Shown here: positions 35,803-46,893 of the stretch, one piece after another
How the letters are laid out: every line of letters begins with the position of its first letter
How positions within the stretch are numbered: the stretch's first letter is position 1
DNA from: Caulobacter flavus
GTDB lineage: Bacteria > Pseudomonadota > Alphaproteobacteria > Caulobacterales > Caulobacteraceae
Direction of reading: 5' to 3'
Length of the DNA: 64,000 nucleotides
Assembly (NCBI RefSeq): GCF_003722335.1
Contig: NZ_CP026100.1
Coordinates: 1,090,001 to 1,154,000 of the forward strand
The notes under the pieces: model-generated
Seen by the model: only the letters and a program-made list of their open reading frames with translations
What the model was told of the DNA's origin: nothing
Databases searched by the model: none
Translations under genes and position numbers: made by a program

Positions 35803-36855
35803 TCACGGGCAAGGATTCGGCCGCGCGGCGTGGATGGCGTTGACGGCCTTCTCCAGCTCCTCGGTCCATTCCAGATCGAAGGCGTCGATGTCGGTCTTCA
35901 GCTGCGCCATGCTGGTCGCGCCGATGATCGTGGCGGTGACGAACGGGCGGGCGTCGACGAACTTCAGCGCCAGTTGGGCCGGGTCCAGGCCGTTCTGGCG
36001 GGCCAGATCCACATAGGCCGTGAACGCCTCGATCGCGCCGGGCCCCTCGTAGCGCTGCATGCGGTTATAGAGCGCCTTGCGCGAGCCCTCGGGCAGGTTT
36101 CCGCCCAGGTACTTGCCGGTCAGCTGGCCCTGGGCGAGCGGCGAATAGGCCAGCAGGCCCACCTGCTCGCGCATGGCCACCTCGGCCAGGCCGTACTCGA
36201 ACACCCGGTTGGCCAGGTGGTAGGCGTTCTGGATCGAGGCGATGCGCGGCAGACCTTTGGCCTCGCTTTCGGCCAGGAACTTCATCACGCCCCACGGGAA
36301 CTCGTTGGAAACGCCGAGCGCGCGGATCGAGCCCTTCTTCACGTGGACGTCCAGCGCCTCGAGGATGTCGCCGAAGCGCTCGTAGTCGTCGTCGTAGTCC
36401 TTGTAGGTCTGGCCGCCGAACACCCGCACGGCGCGGTCGGGCCAGTGCAGCTGGTAGAGGTCGAGATAGTCGGTCTGGAGGCGCTTGAGCGAGCCTTCGA
36501 CCGCCTCGTCGATCTGGGCCCTGGTCTGGCGGGTGCTGGCGCCGTCGGCGCGCATCCACGGCAGGCCGCCGAACGCCGAGCCCCGGCCGGCCACCTTCGA
36601 GGCCAGGACGATGTCCTTGCGCTTGCCCGTCCTGGCCAGCCAGCTGCCGATGTAGCGCTCTGTGCGCCCTTGCGTCTCGGCCGTGGGCGGGCTGGCGTAC
36701 ATCTCGGCCGTGTCCCAGAAGGTGACCCCGCGACCCAGCGCGTAGTCCATCTGGGCGTGGGCCTCCTCCTCGCTGTTCTGAGAGCCCCAGGTCATGGTGC
36801 CCAGGCAGCATCGCGAGACCTGGATGCCGGTTCGGCCGAGTTCGACGTAGTCCAT
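35803..36855 (-). CDS. Aldo/keto reductase (Tas-like)
   Basis: A 350-residue NADP(H)-dependent aldo/keto reductase TIM barrel. Catalytic tetrad: Asp and Tyr in F-W-D-T-A-E-M-Y, Lys in L-A-S-K-V, His in Y-Q-L-H-W-P-D-R. The longer insertion after the His (V-F-G-G-Q...Y-D-D-D-Y-E-R-F) and W-G-S-Q-N near the N-terminus are typical of the Tas/YeaE-type subgroup. The physiological substrate is unknown. ATG 36855; divergent from the Bax-inhibitor-1 gene. Confidence 0.94.
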   Translation of the reverse strand: MDYVELGRTGIQVSRCCLGTMTWGSQNSEEEAHAQMDYALGRGVTFWDTAEMYASPPTAETQGRTERYIGSWLARTGKRKDIVLASKVAGRGSAFGGLPWMRADGASTRQTRAQIDEAVEGSLKRLQTDYLDLYQLHWPDRAVRVFGGQTYKDYDDDYERFGDILEALDVHVKKGSIRALGVSNEFPWGVMKFLAESEAKGLPRIASIQNAYHLANRVFEYGLAEVAMREQVGLLAYSPLAQGQLTGKYLGGNLPEGSRKALYNRMQRYEGPGAIEAFTAYVDLARQNGLDPAQLALKFVDARPFVTATIIGATSMAQLKTDIDAFDLEWTEELEKAVNAIHAARPNPCP

Positions 36856-37051
36856 GAAGTCCCCTGCTTGGCTTTGCGGTCCTATTTAGGACGTCACGCC
36901 GCCGAGGCGAACCCGAACTTCGGTCGCCCAGACATACTTTGATACATTCGCGCGCCCCTCGTCTTCCCACGCGAAGCCTTGCGTAGAGCGCCATTCGATC
37001 CGATATTTCACACGTGTCCCCCCGGGGACGTTGAAATAAGGGTTTCTTTCG

Positions 37052-37798
37052 ATGAACGACTTCAACCGCGACTATGCGCGCACGATCCCGGCGGATCGCG
37101 TCGACATGTCGGTTGACGCCGGGCTGCGCAGCTTCATGCTCGGCGTCTACAACAAGGTGGCGCTGGGCCTGCTCCTGTCGGCCGCCCTCGCCTGGACGAC
37201 CAGCTCGTTCCCGCCCGTGCGCGACCTGCTGTTCCAGGTGAACGGCAACCGCGTCGGCTACACCCTGCTGGGCATGGTCATCGCCTTCGCGCCGCTGGGC
37301 ATCCTGCTGTTCTCGAGCTTCGTGATGAAGTCGATCAACCCGCGCACCGCGGGCGTGATCTACTGGTCGATCGTGTCGCTGATCGGCGCGTCGCTCGGCA
37401 CCGTGGTGCTGATGTACACCGGCGGCAGCGTGGCCTCGACCTTCCTGATCACGGCCACCGCCTTCGGCGCGCTCAGCCTGTTCGGCTACACCACCAAGAA
37501 GGACCTGACCGGCTTCGGCAGCTTCCTGATCATCGGTCTGGTGGGCCTGATCCTGGCCTCGATCGTGTCGATCTTCTTGCCGTCGGGCCCGCTGGTGTTC
37601 GCGATCAACGCCATCGGCGTGCTGATCTTCGCCGGCCTGATCGCCTACGACACGCAGAACCTGAAGATGACCTACTACCAGGTCGGCGGCGACGCGGCCG
37701 CCAAGTCGGTGGCCACCAACTACGGCGCGCTGAACCTGTACCTGGACTTCATCAACCTGTTCCGCTTCCTGCTGTTCTTCCTGGGCGACCGCCGCTAA
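37052..37798 (+). CDS. Bax inhibitor-1/YccA family membrane protein
   Basis: A 248-residue protein with seven hydrophobic segments, of the BI-1/YccA family. The N-terminal cytoplasmic part contains the V-D-x-G-L-R-S-F-M-L-x-V-Y-N-K-V-A-L-G-L segment, and the C-terminal half has Y-D-T-Q-N-L-K plus the L-N-L-Y-L-D-F-I-N-L-F-x-x-L-L motif. Family members modulate FtsH quality control or calcium flux. The 196-bp upstream region contains the dyads ACACGTGT and GTCCCC-CC-GGGGAC. It ends at a strong terminator. Confidence 0.94.
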   Translation: MNDFNRDYARTIPADRVDMSVDAGLRSFMLGVYNKVALGLLLSAALAWTTSSFPPVRDLLFQVNGNRVGYTLLGMVIAFAPLGILLFSSFVMKSINPRTAGVIYWSIVSLIGASLGTVVLMYTGGSVASTFLITATAFGALSLFGYTTKKDLTGFGSFLIIGLVGLILASIVSIFLPSGPLVFAINAIGVLIFAGLIAYDTQNLKMTYYQVGGDAAAKSVATNYGALNLYLDFINLFRFLLFFLGDRR

Positions 37799-37822
37799 GG
37801 CGGCCTCCAGGCCGAAACGACG

Positions 37823-37858
37823 AAGCCCCGGCGGATCGCTCCGCCGGGGCTTTTTCGT
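37823..37858. terminator. Intrinsic terminator after the BI-1 gene
   Basis: AAGCCCCGGCGGA-TCGC-TCCGCCGGGGCTT followed by TTTC. Also suitable for leftward DUF2794 transcripts. Its 16-nt core GGCGGATCGCTCCGCC recurs in the terminator at 47527-47557. Confidence 0.9.
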
Positions 37859-37872
37859 GGGCGCTCGCCACC

Positions 37873-38202
37873 TCAGTCGACGACCTTGAACCTGCCCTTG
37901 TCGAACAGCCGCAGCACCTGGGCCAGCTCGTGACCGCGCTTGAGCACCATGCCGCCCTGGCCGCGCACCAGCCACTGGCCCTGCTTGCGGGCCAGCTCCG
38001 GCCACTTCTCGACGCGGTACAGCGGCGCCTCGGCGGCATGGCGGAAGATCGAGAAGGCCGCGTGGTCGGCCGCGCCGCCCATGCCGTAGTCGCGCCACTC
38101 GCCGGCCGCGACCATCCGGCCGTAGAGGCGCAGGAGCTGGTCGATCTCGCGCCGCTCGAAGAACACGACGCCGCCGACGGGAGGGGAAACATCCAGGGCC
38201 AT
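37873..38202 (-). CDS. DUF2794 domain-containing protein
   Basis: A 109-residue cytoplasmic protein of the DUF2794 family, conserved in Alphaproteobacteria and of unknown function. Conserved pattern: V-F-F-x-R-R-E-I-D-Q-L-L-R-L-Y-G-R-M-V-A-A-G-E-W-R-D-Y-G, then A-x-F-S-I-F-R-x-A-A-E-x-P-L-Y-R-V-E-K, and a C-terminal H-E-L-A-Q-V-L-R-L-F. ATG 38202 is chosen (AGGA nine bases upstream) over a TTG at 38223. Divergent from the sRNA-like locus at 38348-38791. I recall DUF2794 genes being common neighbours of the GsrN sRNA; this needs checking. Confidence 0.9.
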   Translation of the reverse strand: MALDVSPPVGGVVFFERREIDQLLRLYGRMVAAGEWRDYGMGGAADHAAFSIFRHAAEAPLYRVEKWPELARKQGQWLVRGQGGMVLKRGHELAQVLRLFDKGRFKVVD

Positions 38203-38347
38203 CGCCGCGAATCCTAACCCCAAATCAGCCCGCTAAGCGAGCGTCGCAAATCGGCAACATCGTTCGGCGAAGCGAAAAGCCAAGCTGGACCAGGCCACGA
38301 AATGACCTTGTTTCGGTCGTTCGCCCGCCCGCTTCCCCAGCCAAAAA

Positions 38348-38503
38348 GTCAGTGTCGGCTGATCGGACACCCCACGGTCCTGGATCCTGAACAGCCCCCC
38401 CAGCCCCCCTCGATCGCGGGCCGGTCGGCCGACAGACCAAATCAAGAGAACCCCTCTCTTAACTGCAGAGCTCGCGTGGAAACCCCTCCCACGCGGGCTT
38501 TTC
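38348..38503 (+). ncRNA. Candidate C-rich small RNA, copy 1
   Basis: A non-coding stretch with no plausible protein. It contains GGATCCTGAACAGCCCC (38382-38398) followed by C-rich AGCCCCCC runs, and ends in a hairpin (CGCGTGG/CCACGCG, 38473-38495) with GGGCTTTTC after it, an intrinsic terminator on the plus strand. About 85 nt at its 5' side are repeated, diverged, at 38626. C-rich single-stranded loops suggest an sRNA that pairs with G-rich ribosome binding sites. Promoter not resolved. Confidence 0.5.
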
Positions 38504-38625
38504 GCATCTGGGATCCAGGCCGCCTCAGGCGGCTTTCGGAACTGCAAAGATCGCCACAGAGGCGCCCCACCCCGTCGCGAAAGAACCCTGATCGCGCCCT
38601 TCGTCGGCCGCGGGGGTCCTCGATA
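38504..38625. other. Intergenic spacer between the two sRNA candidates
   Basis: Contains a small hairpin CCGCC-TCA-GGCGG followed by CTTTC (about 38520-38536) and otherwise nothing recognisable. The region 38203-38347 on the other side likewise holds no gene; it should contain the DUF2794 promoter and that of copy 1. Confidence 0.4.
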
Positions 38626-38791
38626 GTCTGATGGTCGGTCGATCGGAACGCCTCGCGGTCCGGGATCCTGAACAGCCCCTCCAGCCCCTCGGCTCGCGGG
38701 CGCACCGTTCGGCCGGCGCGTATCTTCTATCCCCTCCCCCTAAAGACCCCGCTTCGCCGATCATCCCCTAAGGCGAGGCGGGGTTTCTTTT
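38626..38791 (+). ncRNA. Candidate C-rich small RNA, copy 2
   Basis: Second copy of the unit: the identical GGATCCTGAACAGCCCC core at 38663-38679, then CTCCAGCCCCTC and a further ATCCCCTCCCCCTAAAG stretch. It ends in a strong plus-strand terminator (CCCCGC..CGCC / GGCG..GCGGGG, 38747-38783, then TTTCTTTT). No coding potential is seen. A family A palindromic repeat follows, which elsewhere separates convergent transcripts, again consistent with a rightward transcript ending here. Confidence 0.55.
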
Positions 38792-38811
38792 GCCTGGAGG
38801 GTCACTGCAGC

Positions 38812-38924
38812 CGTCATCCCGGCCGAAGGGCCGCGTAGCGGGCCGTAGAGGCGGGACCCAGGGCCGCCGCTGTGCGCCTGGCCCCTGGGTCCCGGACAAG
38901 CCCTGCGGGCTTTCCGGGATGACG
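38812..38924. repeat. Palindromic intergenic repeat, family A copy 4
   Basis: CGTCATCCCGGCC...GGGACCCAGGGCC on the left and CCCTGGGTCCCGG...TTCCGGGATGACG on the right. It lies between the plus-strand sRNA locus and the leftward DUF1223 gene. Confidence 0.92.
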
Positions 38925-38976
38925 AATGAAATTCACGGGGTTTCGGCCTATTCGGAAAAGCCGATGGAGGTCCGCT

Positions 38977-39687
38977 CTAGCGGCTCTTGCCGCCGGGCGG
39001 CAGCACGCCCAGCACCCGGCCGCCCTTGGCGCCCTGGACGATGATGGCGGTGGCCAGGTCGTCGTCCTTGGTCAGGGTCGGCAGGCGGTACATCTTCGGA
39101 CGGCCCGTCCAGGCGCCGATCTTGACGATCTCGCGCACCACGTTGCGGTGGACGATGGTCTGGCCGCGGTTGTCGCCGCGCTTGACGGCGATCTCCTGCT
39201 TGCGCGGGTCGAACCGCACCAGCCACACCTCTGCCCCGCCGCGCGGCGAGGCGCCCGAGCCGATGGCGACGCGGTTGGTCCCGACGAACTCCATGTCCGG
39301 CGCGGGCGGCAGGTGGGCGCCGTCGATCAGCTTCTCGACGGTCTCGGCCTTGGCGCCCGACGCCTGGACCTTGCCGGCCACCACCACCTGGGGCGTGGGC
39401 ACGTCGCGCAGCATGAAGGCCTTGGCATAGGCGCGCTGGCGCTCGACGAAGGCCGGCTTGGCGAAGGTGTCCTTCCAGCCCAGATAGTCCCAGTAGTCGA
39501 CCGAATAGGTCAGGGCCAGCACGTCGTCGCGCTCGGCCAGCTCGGCCGCCGCCTGGTTGGCCTTGCCGCAGGACGAGCAGCCCTGGGCGGTGAACAGCTC
39601 GACCAGCACGGGCGACTTGGCCGCGGCCGGGGCGGCGACGAGGCTCGTCAGGACGAGGGAGACAAAAGAGATCAAGGCCGTACGCAT
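38977..39687 (-). CDS. DUF1223 domain-containing, thioredoxin-fold exported protein
   Basis: A 236-residue protein with a signal peptide (cleavage after A-A-A, about residue 23). Immediately after it comes a thioredoxin-like start, V-L-V-E-L-F-T-A-Q-G-C-S-S-C, with a C-x-x-C pair, and the DUF1223 pattern V-D-Y-W-D-Y-L-G-W-K-D-x-F-A. The C-terminal half is beta-rich. It probably acts in the periplasm as a redox or thiol protein, but the family has no assigned activity. It lies upstream (on the map) of acnA's terminator and has its own transcript. Confidence 0.9.
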   Translation of the reverse strand: MRTALISFVSLVLTSLVAAPAAAKSPVLVELFTAQGCSSCGKANQAAAELAERDDVLALTYSVDYWDYLGWKDTFAKPAFVERQRAYAKAFMLRDVPTPQVVVAGKVQASGAKAETVEKLIDGAHLPPAPDMEFVGTNRVAIGSGASPRGGAEVWLVRFDPRKQEIAVKRGDNRGQTIVHRNVVREIVKIGAWTGRPKMYRLPTLTKDDDLATAIIVQGAKGGRVLGVLPPGGKSR

Positions 39688-39805
39688 GTGCGGCGCACTT
39701 AAGCCAAGAAAGCACTGCGTCGCCGCTCACGAGGCCGTGAAATGGCCGCTTCGGCGCCCGGAATCCGCACGACAACGATGTCGGCGACCCGACGGACCGT
39801 CGGAC

Positions 39806-39845
39806 AAACGAAAACGGCCGGCCCCTTTGGGGCCGGCCGTCTCGT
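39806..39845 (-). terminator. Intrinsic terminator downstream of acnA
   Basis: ACGGCCGGCCCC-TTTG-GGGGCCGGCCGT stem. On the minus strand it is followed by TTTTCGTTTG. Confidence 0.85.
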
Positions 39846-39870
39846 ATTCGTAGCCTGTACGGCGCGCTGC

Positions 39871-42558
<2,688 letters not shown>

Positions 42559-42739
42559 TTGGAAGGATCCCTTCTCTGTTCACGGCCGCCGGAAAACCAC
42601 TCCCGGGATCGCGCGATCGAGGCGGACCCACAGCGTCCATCCTCGCGCCGCGTACGCCCCATCCTAAGCGGAGGGTGACGGCCGAGCGCTTCTTAGCGCC
42701 GGTTACCCACAACGTCCATGCGCGGTGCATGGACTTCCA

Positions 42740-43357
42740 ATGATGAGAGCCGTTCGCATAAAGGGTTTGAGCCTCTCGCGCGGCGAGCGGACCCTGTTCT
42801 CGGGGCTCGATCTGGACCTCGAAAGCGGTGACGCAATCACCCTCACCGGGCGAAATGGCGCGGGCAAGACCAGCCTGCTGCGGGCGGTCGCGGGCCTGCT
42901 GCGCCCCCAGGCCGGAACCATCGGTTTCGAAGGCTCCGAAGGGCGGATACTGGAGGCGGAGGCCGCCCGCGCCGACCACCTGCACCTGGCCGGCCACCAC
43001 GACGGCCTGAAGACCGCCCGCACCGCCTGGGAGGAGCTGCTGTTCCAGGCCCGCTGGACCGGCGGGACCGAGGCCTTGGCCCGCGCCGCGGTCGAACGGC
43101 TGGAGCTGTCGCGCCTGCTCGACCTGGAGGTCCGCCGACTGTCGGCCGGCCAGCGCCGCCGCGTCTCCCTGGCCCGCCTGCTGGCCAGTCCCCGCCCCCT
43201 GTGGCTGCTCGACGAGCCGATGGCCCCGCTGGACGCCGCCCACCGCGCCGCCTTCGGCGCGATCATGGCCGAGCACCTGGCCCGGGGCGGCATGGTGCTG
43301 GCCGCCGTGCACGACCCCCTGCCCGTCCCCGCCCGCCAGGTGGAGATCGGCGCATGA
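42740..43357 (+). CDS. ccmA: Heme exporter ATP-binding protein CcmA
   Basis: A 205-residue ATPase of the cytochrome c maturation (System I) ABC complex, which with CcmB/C/D frees heme-loaded CcmE. Walker A is G-R-N-G-A-G-K-T-S, the signature region [13 protein letters not shown] is the characteristic CcmA form, and Walker B is L-W-L-L-D-E-P. ATG 42740 or 42743 are both possible. It overlaps ccmB by ATGA. ccmC does not follow; the next gene is emrA. Confidence 0.94.
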   Translation: MMRAVRIKGLSLSRGERTLFSGLDLDLESGDAITLTGRNGAGKTSLLRAVAGLLRPQAGTIGFEGSEGRILEAEAARADHLHLAGHHDGLKTARTAWEELLFQARWTGGTEALARAAVERLELSRLLDLEVRRLSAGQRRRVSLARLLASPRPLWLLDEPMAPLDAAHRAAFGAIMAEHLARGGMVLAAVHDPLPVPARQVEIGA

Positions 43358-44019
43358 GGGGGTTCGGCGTCCTCTTCCGACGCGAGTTCGCCCTGGCCTG
43401 GGGCCGGGGCGGCGGTCCGCTGCTGGCCCTGGCCTTCTACGCCTGCGTCGTCACCCTGCTGCCCCTGGCCGCCGGCCGCGCGCCCGAGCGGTTGGCCAGC
43501 CTGGCCCCCGGCATCGCCTGGCTGGCCCTGGCCCTGGCCGCCCTGCTCTCCCTGGAGCGCCTCTTCGAGCGCGACTTCGAGGACGGCGCGCTCGACCTTC
43601 TGGCGCTGGGCCCGGCCCCGCTGGAGGCGGTCGCGGCGGCGAAATGCCTGGCTCACTGGCTGGCGGCCGGCGCGCCCCTGGCCCTGGCGGCCCCCGTCGC
43701 GGCGGTGATCCTCGGCGCCTCGCCGGCGATCATGCCCCTGCTGTTCGTCTGCGCCCTGGCGGGAGGCCTGGCCTTCTCGTTCCTGGGCGGCCTGGGCGCG
43801 GCCCTGTCGCTGGGCAGCAAGCGCGGCGGCCTGTTGGTGGCGGTCATCGTCCTGCCGCTCTACGCCCCGCCGGTGATCTTCGGGGCCGGCGCGCTGGACG
43901 CCCTGACCGGCGGCCTGCCGTGGACGGGCGGGCTGCTTTTCCTGCTCGCCTACAGCGCCGCGGCGGTCGCCCTGAGCCCGCTGGCCATGGCCGCGGCCTG
44001 CCGCAACGCCCTGGACTGA
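43354..44019 (+). CDS. ccmB: Heme exporter membrane protein CcmB
   Basis: A 221-residue inner-membrane protein with six hydrophobic segments, the membrane partner of CcmA. The N-terminal [14 protein letters not shown], the [17 protein letters not shown] block and [13 protein letters not shown] are CcmB signatures. Its ATG overlaps the ccmA stop (ATGA), so the two are translationally coupled. No ccmC or ccmD follows within the window. Confidence 0.94.
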   Translation: MRGFGVLFRREFALAWGRGGGPLLALAFYACVVTLLPLAAGRAPERLASLAPGIAWLALALAALLSLERLFERDFEDGALDLLALGPAPLEAVAAAKCLAHWLAAGAPLALAAPVAAVILGASPAIMPLLFVCALAGGLAFSFLGGLGAALSLGSKRGGLLVAVIVLPLYAPPVIFGAGALDALTGGLPWTGGLLFLLAYSAAAVALSPLAMAAACRNALD

Positions 44020-44060
44020 GGGCTTTCTTCGGCGCCGCACAATGACGCGGCGGGGATGGA

Positions 44061-44090
44061 TTGATTTTTGGACGAAATCGTCCATTTATC
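44061..44090 (+). promoter_or_regulatory. emr promoter with an embedded repressor operator
   Basis: A -35-like TTGATT (44061-44066) and -10-like TTTATC (44085-44090) are 18 bases apart. The perfect dyad TGGACGA-AA-TCGTCCA (44069-44084) fills the spacer. A repressor bound there would block RNA polymerase; the TetR gene at the end of this operon is the obvious candidate. Confidence 0.65.
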
Positions 44091-44160
44091 CCCCGTCGCG
44101 TCCGCTAGGCGAATAGTCGCCTCCGTTTTCGGACGCCCGCAGTCCTCTCAGGGTTGGGCC

Positions 44161-45285
44161 ATGGCCGAGACGAAGAAGAAGAAGCTGGTTCCGTTGCTGG
44201 TGGCCGGCGTCGCCGGCGCGGCCATCCTTGTCGGCGGCGTGTTCTGGTACATCGACAAGCAGCGCTTCGAGAGCACCGACAACGCCTTCGTCCAGGCCGA
44301 CACCGTGTCGGTCAGCCCGCAGGTCACCGGCTACGTGGCCGAGGTGCTGGTCGCCGACAACCAGCGGGTCGAGGCCGGCCAGGTGCTGGCCAAGATCGAC
44401 CCCTCGACCTTCCAGGCCAAGCTCGACCAGGCGATCGCCAACGCCGCGGCCCTCGACGCCGCCATCAAGAGCGTCGACGACAAGGCCGTCCTCGAGCAGG
44501 CCCTGATCCAGCAGCGCCAGGCCGGCGTCGCCAGCGCCCAGGCCGACGCCGGCCGGGCCCGCGCCGACCTCGACCGCTACGACTCCCTGGCCAGGCAGGG
44601 CTGGGTCTCGCAGCAGAAGGTCCAGACCGAGGCCGCCGGGACCAAGCAGTCCGAAGCCACCGTCGCCAGCGCCCAGGCCGCCCTCGAAGCCGAGCGTCGC
44701 ACGGCCTCGGCCCTCGGCTCGGCCCGCGCCCAGACCGTCGCCCAGGCCGCCGCCGCCCACGCCGCCGTCGACCAGGCCCGCATCGACCTGGAACGCACCG
44801 TGATCCGCGCCCCCGCCGCCGGCGTCGTCGGCGCGCGCACCGTGCGTCCGGGCCAGCTGGTGCAGCCGGGCGTCTCGCTGATGTCGGTGGTGCCGGTGGG
44901 CCAGAGCTTCGTGGTCGCCAACTTCAAGGAGACCCAGGTCGCCCGCCTGCGCGTCGGCCAGCCGGTCGAGATCAAGGCCGACGCCTTCGGCAAGCAGAAG
45001 ATCGTCGGCAAGGTCGACAGCTTCGCCCCCGCCACCGGCCAGGAGTTCGCCCTGATCCCGGTCGAGAACGCGGTCGGCAACTTCACCAAGATCACCCAGC
45101 GCCTGCCGGTGAAGATCGCGGTCGAGCGCACCGGCGCCGGCGCGGCCCTGCGTCCGGGCCTGTCGGTCGAGGTCAAGGTCGACGTCCGCGACCGCTCCGG
45201 CGCGTCCTTCGCCGATGCGGGCCAAGGGGCCGGCCAGGGAACCGCGCAGGTGGCGCGCGCCCCGACCGCGACCCAGGCCCGCTAG
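44161..45285 (+). CDS. emrA: HlyD/EmrA-family efflux periplasmic adaptor
   Basis: A 374-residue membrane-fusion protein: short cytoplasmic N-terminus (K-K-K-K), one TM (about residues 10-30), the lipoyl half-motifs (S-T-D-N-A-F-V-Q-A-D and I-R-A-P-A-A-G-V-V-G), a long Ala/Gln-rich alpha-hairpin coiled coil (about 100-200), and a beta-barrel domain. It should bridge the EmrB pump to an outer-membrane channel. ATG 44161 is chosen; the upstream frame runs through the promoter/operator. First gene of an emrA-emrB-tetR operon. Confidence 0.94.
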   Translation: MAETKKKKLVPLLVAGVAGAAILVGGVFWYIDKQRFESTDNAFVQADTVSVSPQVTGYVAEVLVADNQRVEAGQVLAKIDPSTFQAKLDQAIANAAALDAAIKSVDDKAVLEQALIQQRQAGVASAQADAGRARADLDRYDSLARQGWVSQQKVQTEAAGTKQSEATVASAQAALEAERRTASALGSARAQTVAQAAAAHAAVDQARIDLERTVIRAPAAGVVGARTVRPGQLVQPGVSLMSVVPVGQSFVVANFKETQVARLRVGQPVEIKADAFGKQKIVGKVDSFAPATGQEFALIPVENAVGNFTKITQRLPVKIAVERTGAGAALRPGLSVEVKVDVRDRSGASFADAGQGAGQGTAQVARAPTATQAR

Positions 45286-45297
45286 GTCCGCGCCGTC

Positions 45298-46893
45298 GTG
45301 ACCGACGCCGCCCTCCCCGCTTCCGCCAAGCCCGCTCCGGCCAAGCCGGCGGGCGAGGTCGACTGGACCAAGCTGTTCCTCGGCTTCGGGGCCATGGTCA
45401 TCGGCCAGTTCATGGCCATCCTCGACATCCAGATCGTCGCGGCCTCGCTGCCGCAGATCCAGGCGGGCGTCGGGGCCAGCGCCGACCAGGTCAGCTGGAT
45501 TCAGACCGCCTACCTGATCCCCGAGGTCGTGATGATCCCGCTGTCGGGATACCTGTCGCGGCTGTGGGGCACCCAGCGGCTCTACATGGCCTCGTGCCTG
45601 GGCTTCATCGTGATGAGCGTCGCGACGGGCCTGTCGTCGTCGATCGACATGATGATCCTGACCCGGGCCCTGCAGGGCTTCATCGGCGGGGCGATGATCC
45701 CCACGGTGTTCGCCGTGGCCTTCACCGCCTTCCCGCCCGAGCGCCGGATCACCGCCAGCGTCATCATGGGCCTGATCGTCACCCTGGCCCCGACCGTCGG
45801 CCCCACCCTGGGCGGCCACCTGACCGAGTGGCTGTCCTGGCGCTGGCTGTTCTTCATCAACGTCCCGCCCGGGATCCTGGTGCTGTTCGCGGTGGCCAAG
45901 TGGGGCGACTTCGACAAGGGCGACCCCAGCCTGGCCAAGGGCTTCGACTGGTCGGGCCTGGCCTTCATGGCCGTCTTCCTGATGAGCATGCAGTACGTGC
46001 TTGAGGAAGGCGCCAAGGAGAACTGGTTCGAGGACGACCTGATCCTGGGCCTGACCGTCGTGACCGTGGTCACCGGCGTGGTCTTCATCTGGCGGCAGCT
46101 GACCTACAAGAACCCGATCGTCGAGCTGAAGGCCTTCGCCAACCGCAACTTCAGCATCGGCGTGATGATGACCGCGATCTCGGGCGCCAGCCTGTTCGGC
46201 GGCACCTTCCTGCTGCCGCAGTTCCTCAGCCGCGTGCGGGGCTACTCGGCCTCGGAAGTGGGCACGACCATGGTGGTCTCGGGCCTGTCGATGTTCGCCA
46301 CTGGCCCGATCGCCGGCCGCATCGTCCGCAAGGTCGACCCGCGCATCCCCATGTGCATCGGCTTCCTGCTGGCCGGCTGGGGCATGTACATGGCCCACGG
46401 GGTGACCAAAAACTGGGGCTTCTGGGAATTCGCCTGGGTGCAGGCTTGCCGCGGCGTGGGTGTCATGATCGCCATGATCGCCACCCAGCAGATCACGATG
46501 AGCACCCTGCCCCAACACATGGTCAAGAACGCCTCGGGCCTCGTGAACCTCGCGCGCAACACTGGCGGCGCCATCGGCCTGGCGCTGCTGGCCACCAGCA
46601 TCACCCAGCAGACCGCCCTCTACTTCAGCGACATGTCGTCGAAGGTGATGAACGGCGGCGAGGCCGGGACGATGATGGCGGGCCTCGCCGCGCGCATGCA
46701 GCAGCTGGGCGTCAGCGACCCCGACGGCGCGGCCCGCAAGGCGATCGGCAACATGATGAACCAGCAGGCCACGGTGCTGGCCTTCGGCGACAGCTTCACG
46801 CTCCTGGCCTACGGCTGCTTCGCCGCCGCCCTGGTCAGCCTGCTGGCCGCCCCGCCCAAGGTGATCCCGCCGCCGCCCTCGGACGCCCACTGA
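45298..46893 (+). CDS. emrB: DHA2-family MFS drug efflux pump (EmrB/QacA type)
   Basis: A 531-residue proton-driven multidrug exporter with 14 predicted membrane segments. Motifs of the DHA2 family: L-D-I-Q-I-V-A-A-S-L-P (motif D1), G-Y-L-S-R-L-W-G-T-Q-R (motif A) and G-P-T-L-G-G-x-L (motif C region, TVGPTLGG). The start is GTG 45298, 12 bp after emrA. Its TGA overlaps the start of the tetR gene (TGATG). It probably exports hydrophobic or weak-acid toxins with EmrA; the substrate is not deducible. Confidence 0.95.
   Translation: MTDAALPASAKPAPAKPAGEVDWTKLFLGFGAMVIGQFMAILDIQIVAASLPQIQAGVGASADQVSWIQTAYLIPEVVMIPLSGYLSRLWGTQRLYMASCLGFIVMSVATGLSSSIDMMILTRALQGFIGGAMIPTVFAVAFTAFPPERRITASVIMGLIVTLAPTVGPTLGGHLTEWLSWRWLFFINVPPGILVLFAVAKWGDFDKGDPSLAKGFDWSGLAFMAVFLMSMQYVLEEGAKENWFEDDLILGLTVVTVVTGVVFIWRQLTYKNPIVELKAFANRNFSIGVMMTAISGASLFGGTFLLPQFLSRVRGYSASEVGTTMVVSGLSMFATGPIAGRIVRKVDPRIPMCIGFLLAGWGMYMAHGVTKNWGFWEFAWVQACRGVGVMIAMIATQQITMSTLPQHMVKNASGLVNLARNTGGAIGLALLATSITQQTALYFSDMSSKVMNGGEAGTMMAGLAARMQQLGVSDPDGAARKAIGNMMNQQATVLAFGDSFTLLAYGCFAAALVSLLAAPPKVIPPPPSDAH

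Noticed and set aside
38348..38791. Sigma-T (GGAAC-N16/17-CGTT) promoter for the sRNA candidates
   Set aside because: A GGAAC occurs at 38645 but no CGTT follows at the right distance, so direct assignment to the GsrN regulon is not made.
44086..46890. A 934-codon open frame on the minus strand
   Set aside because: Antisense to emrA and emrB; no recognisable domain.
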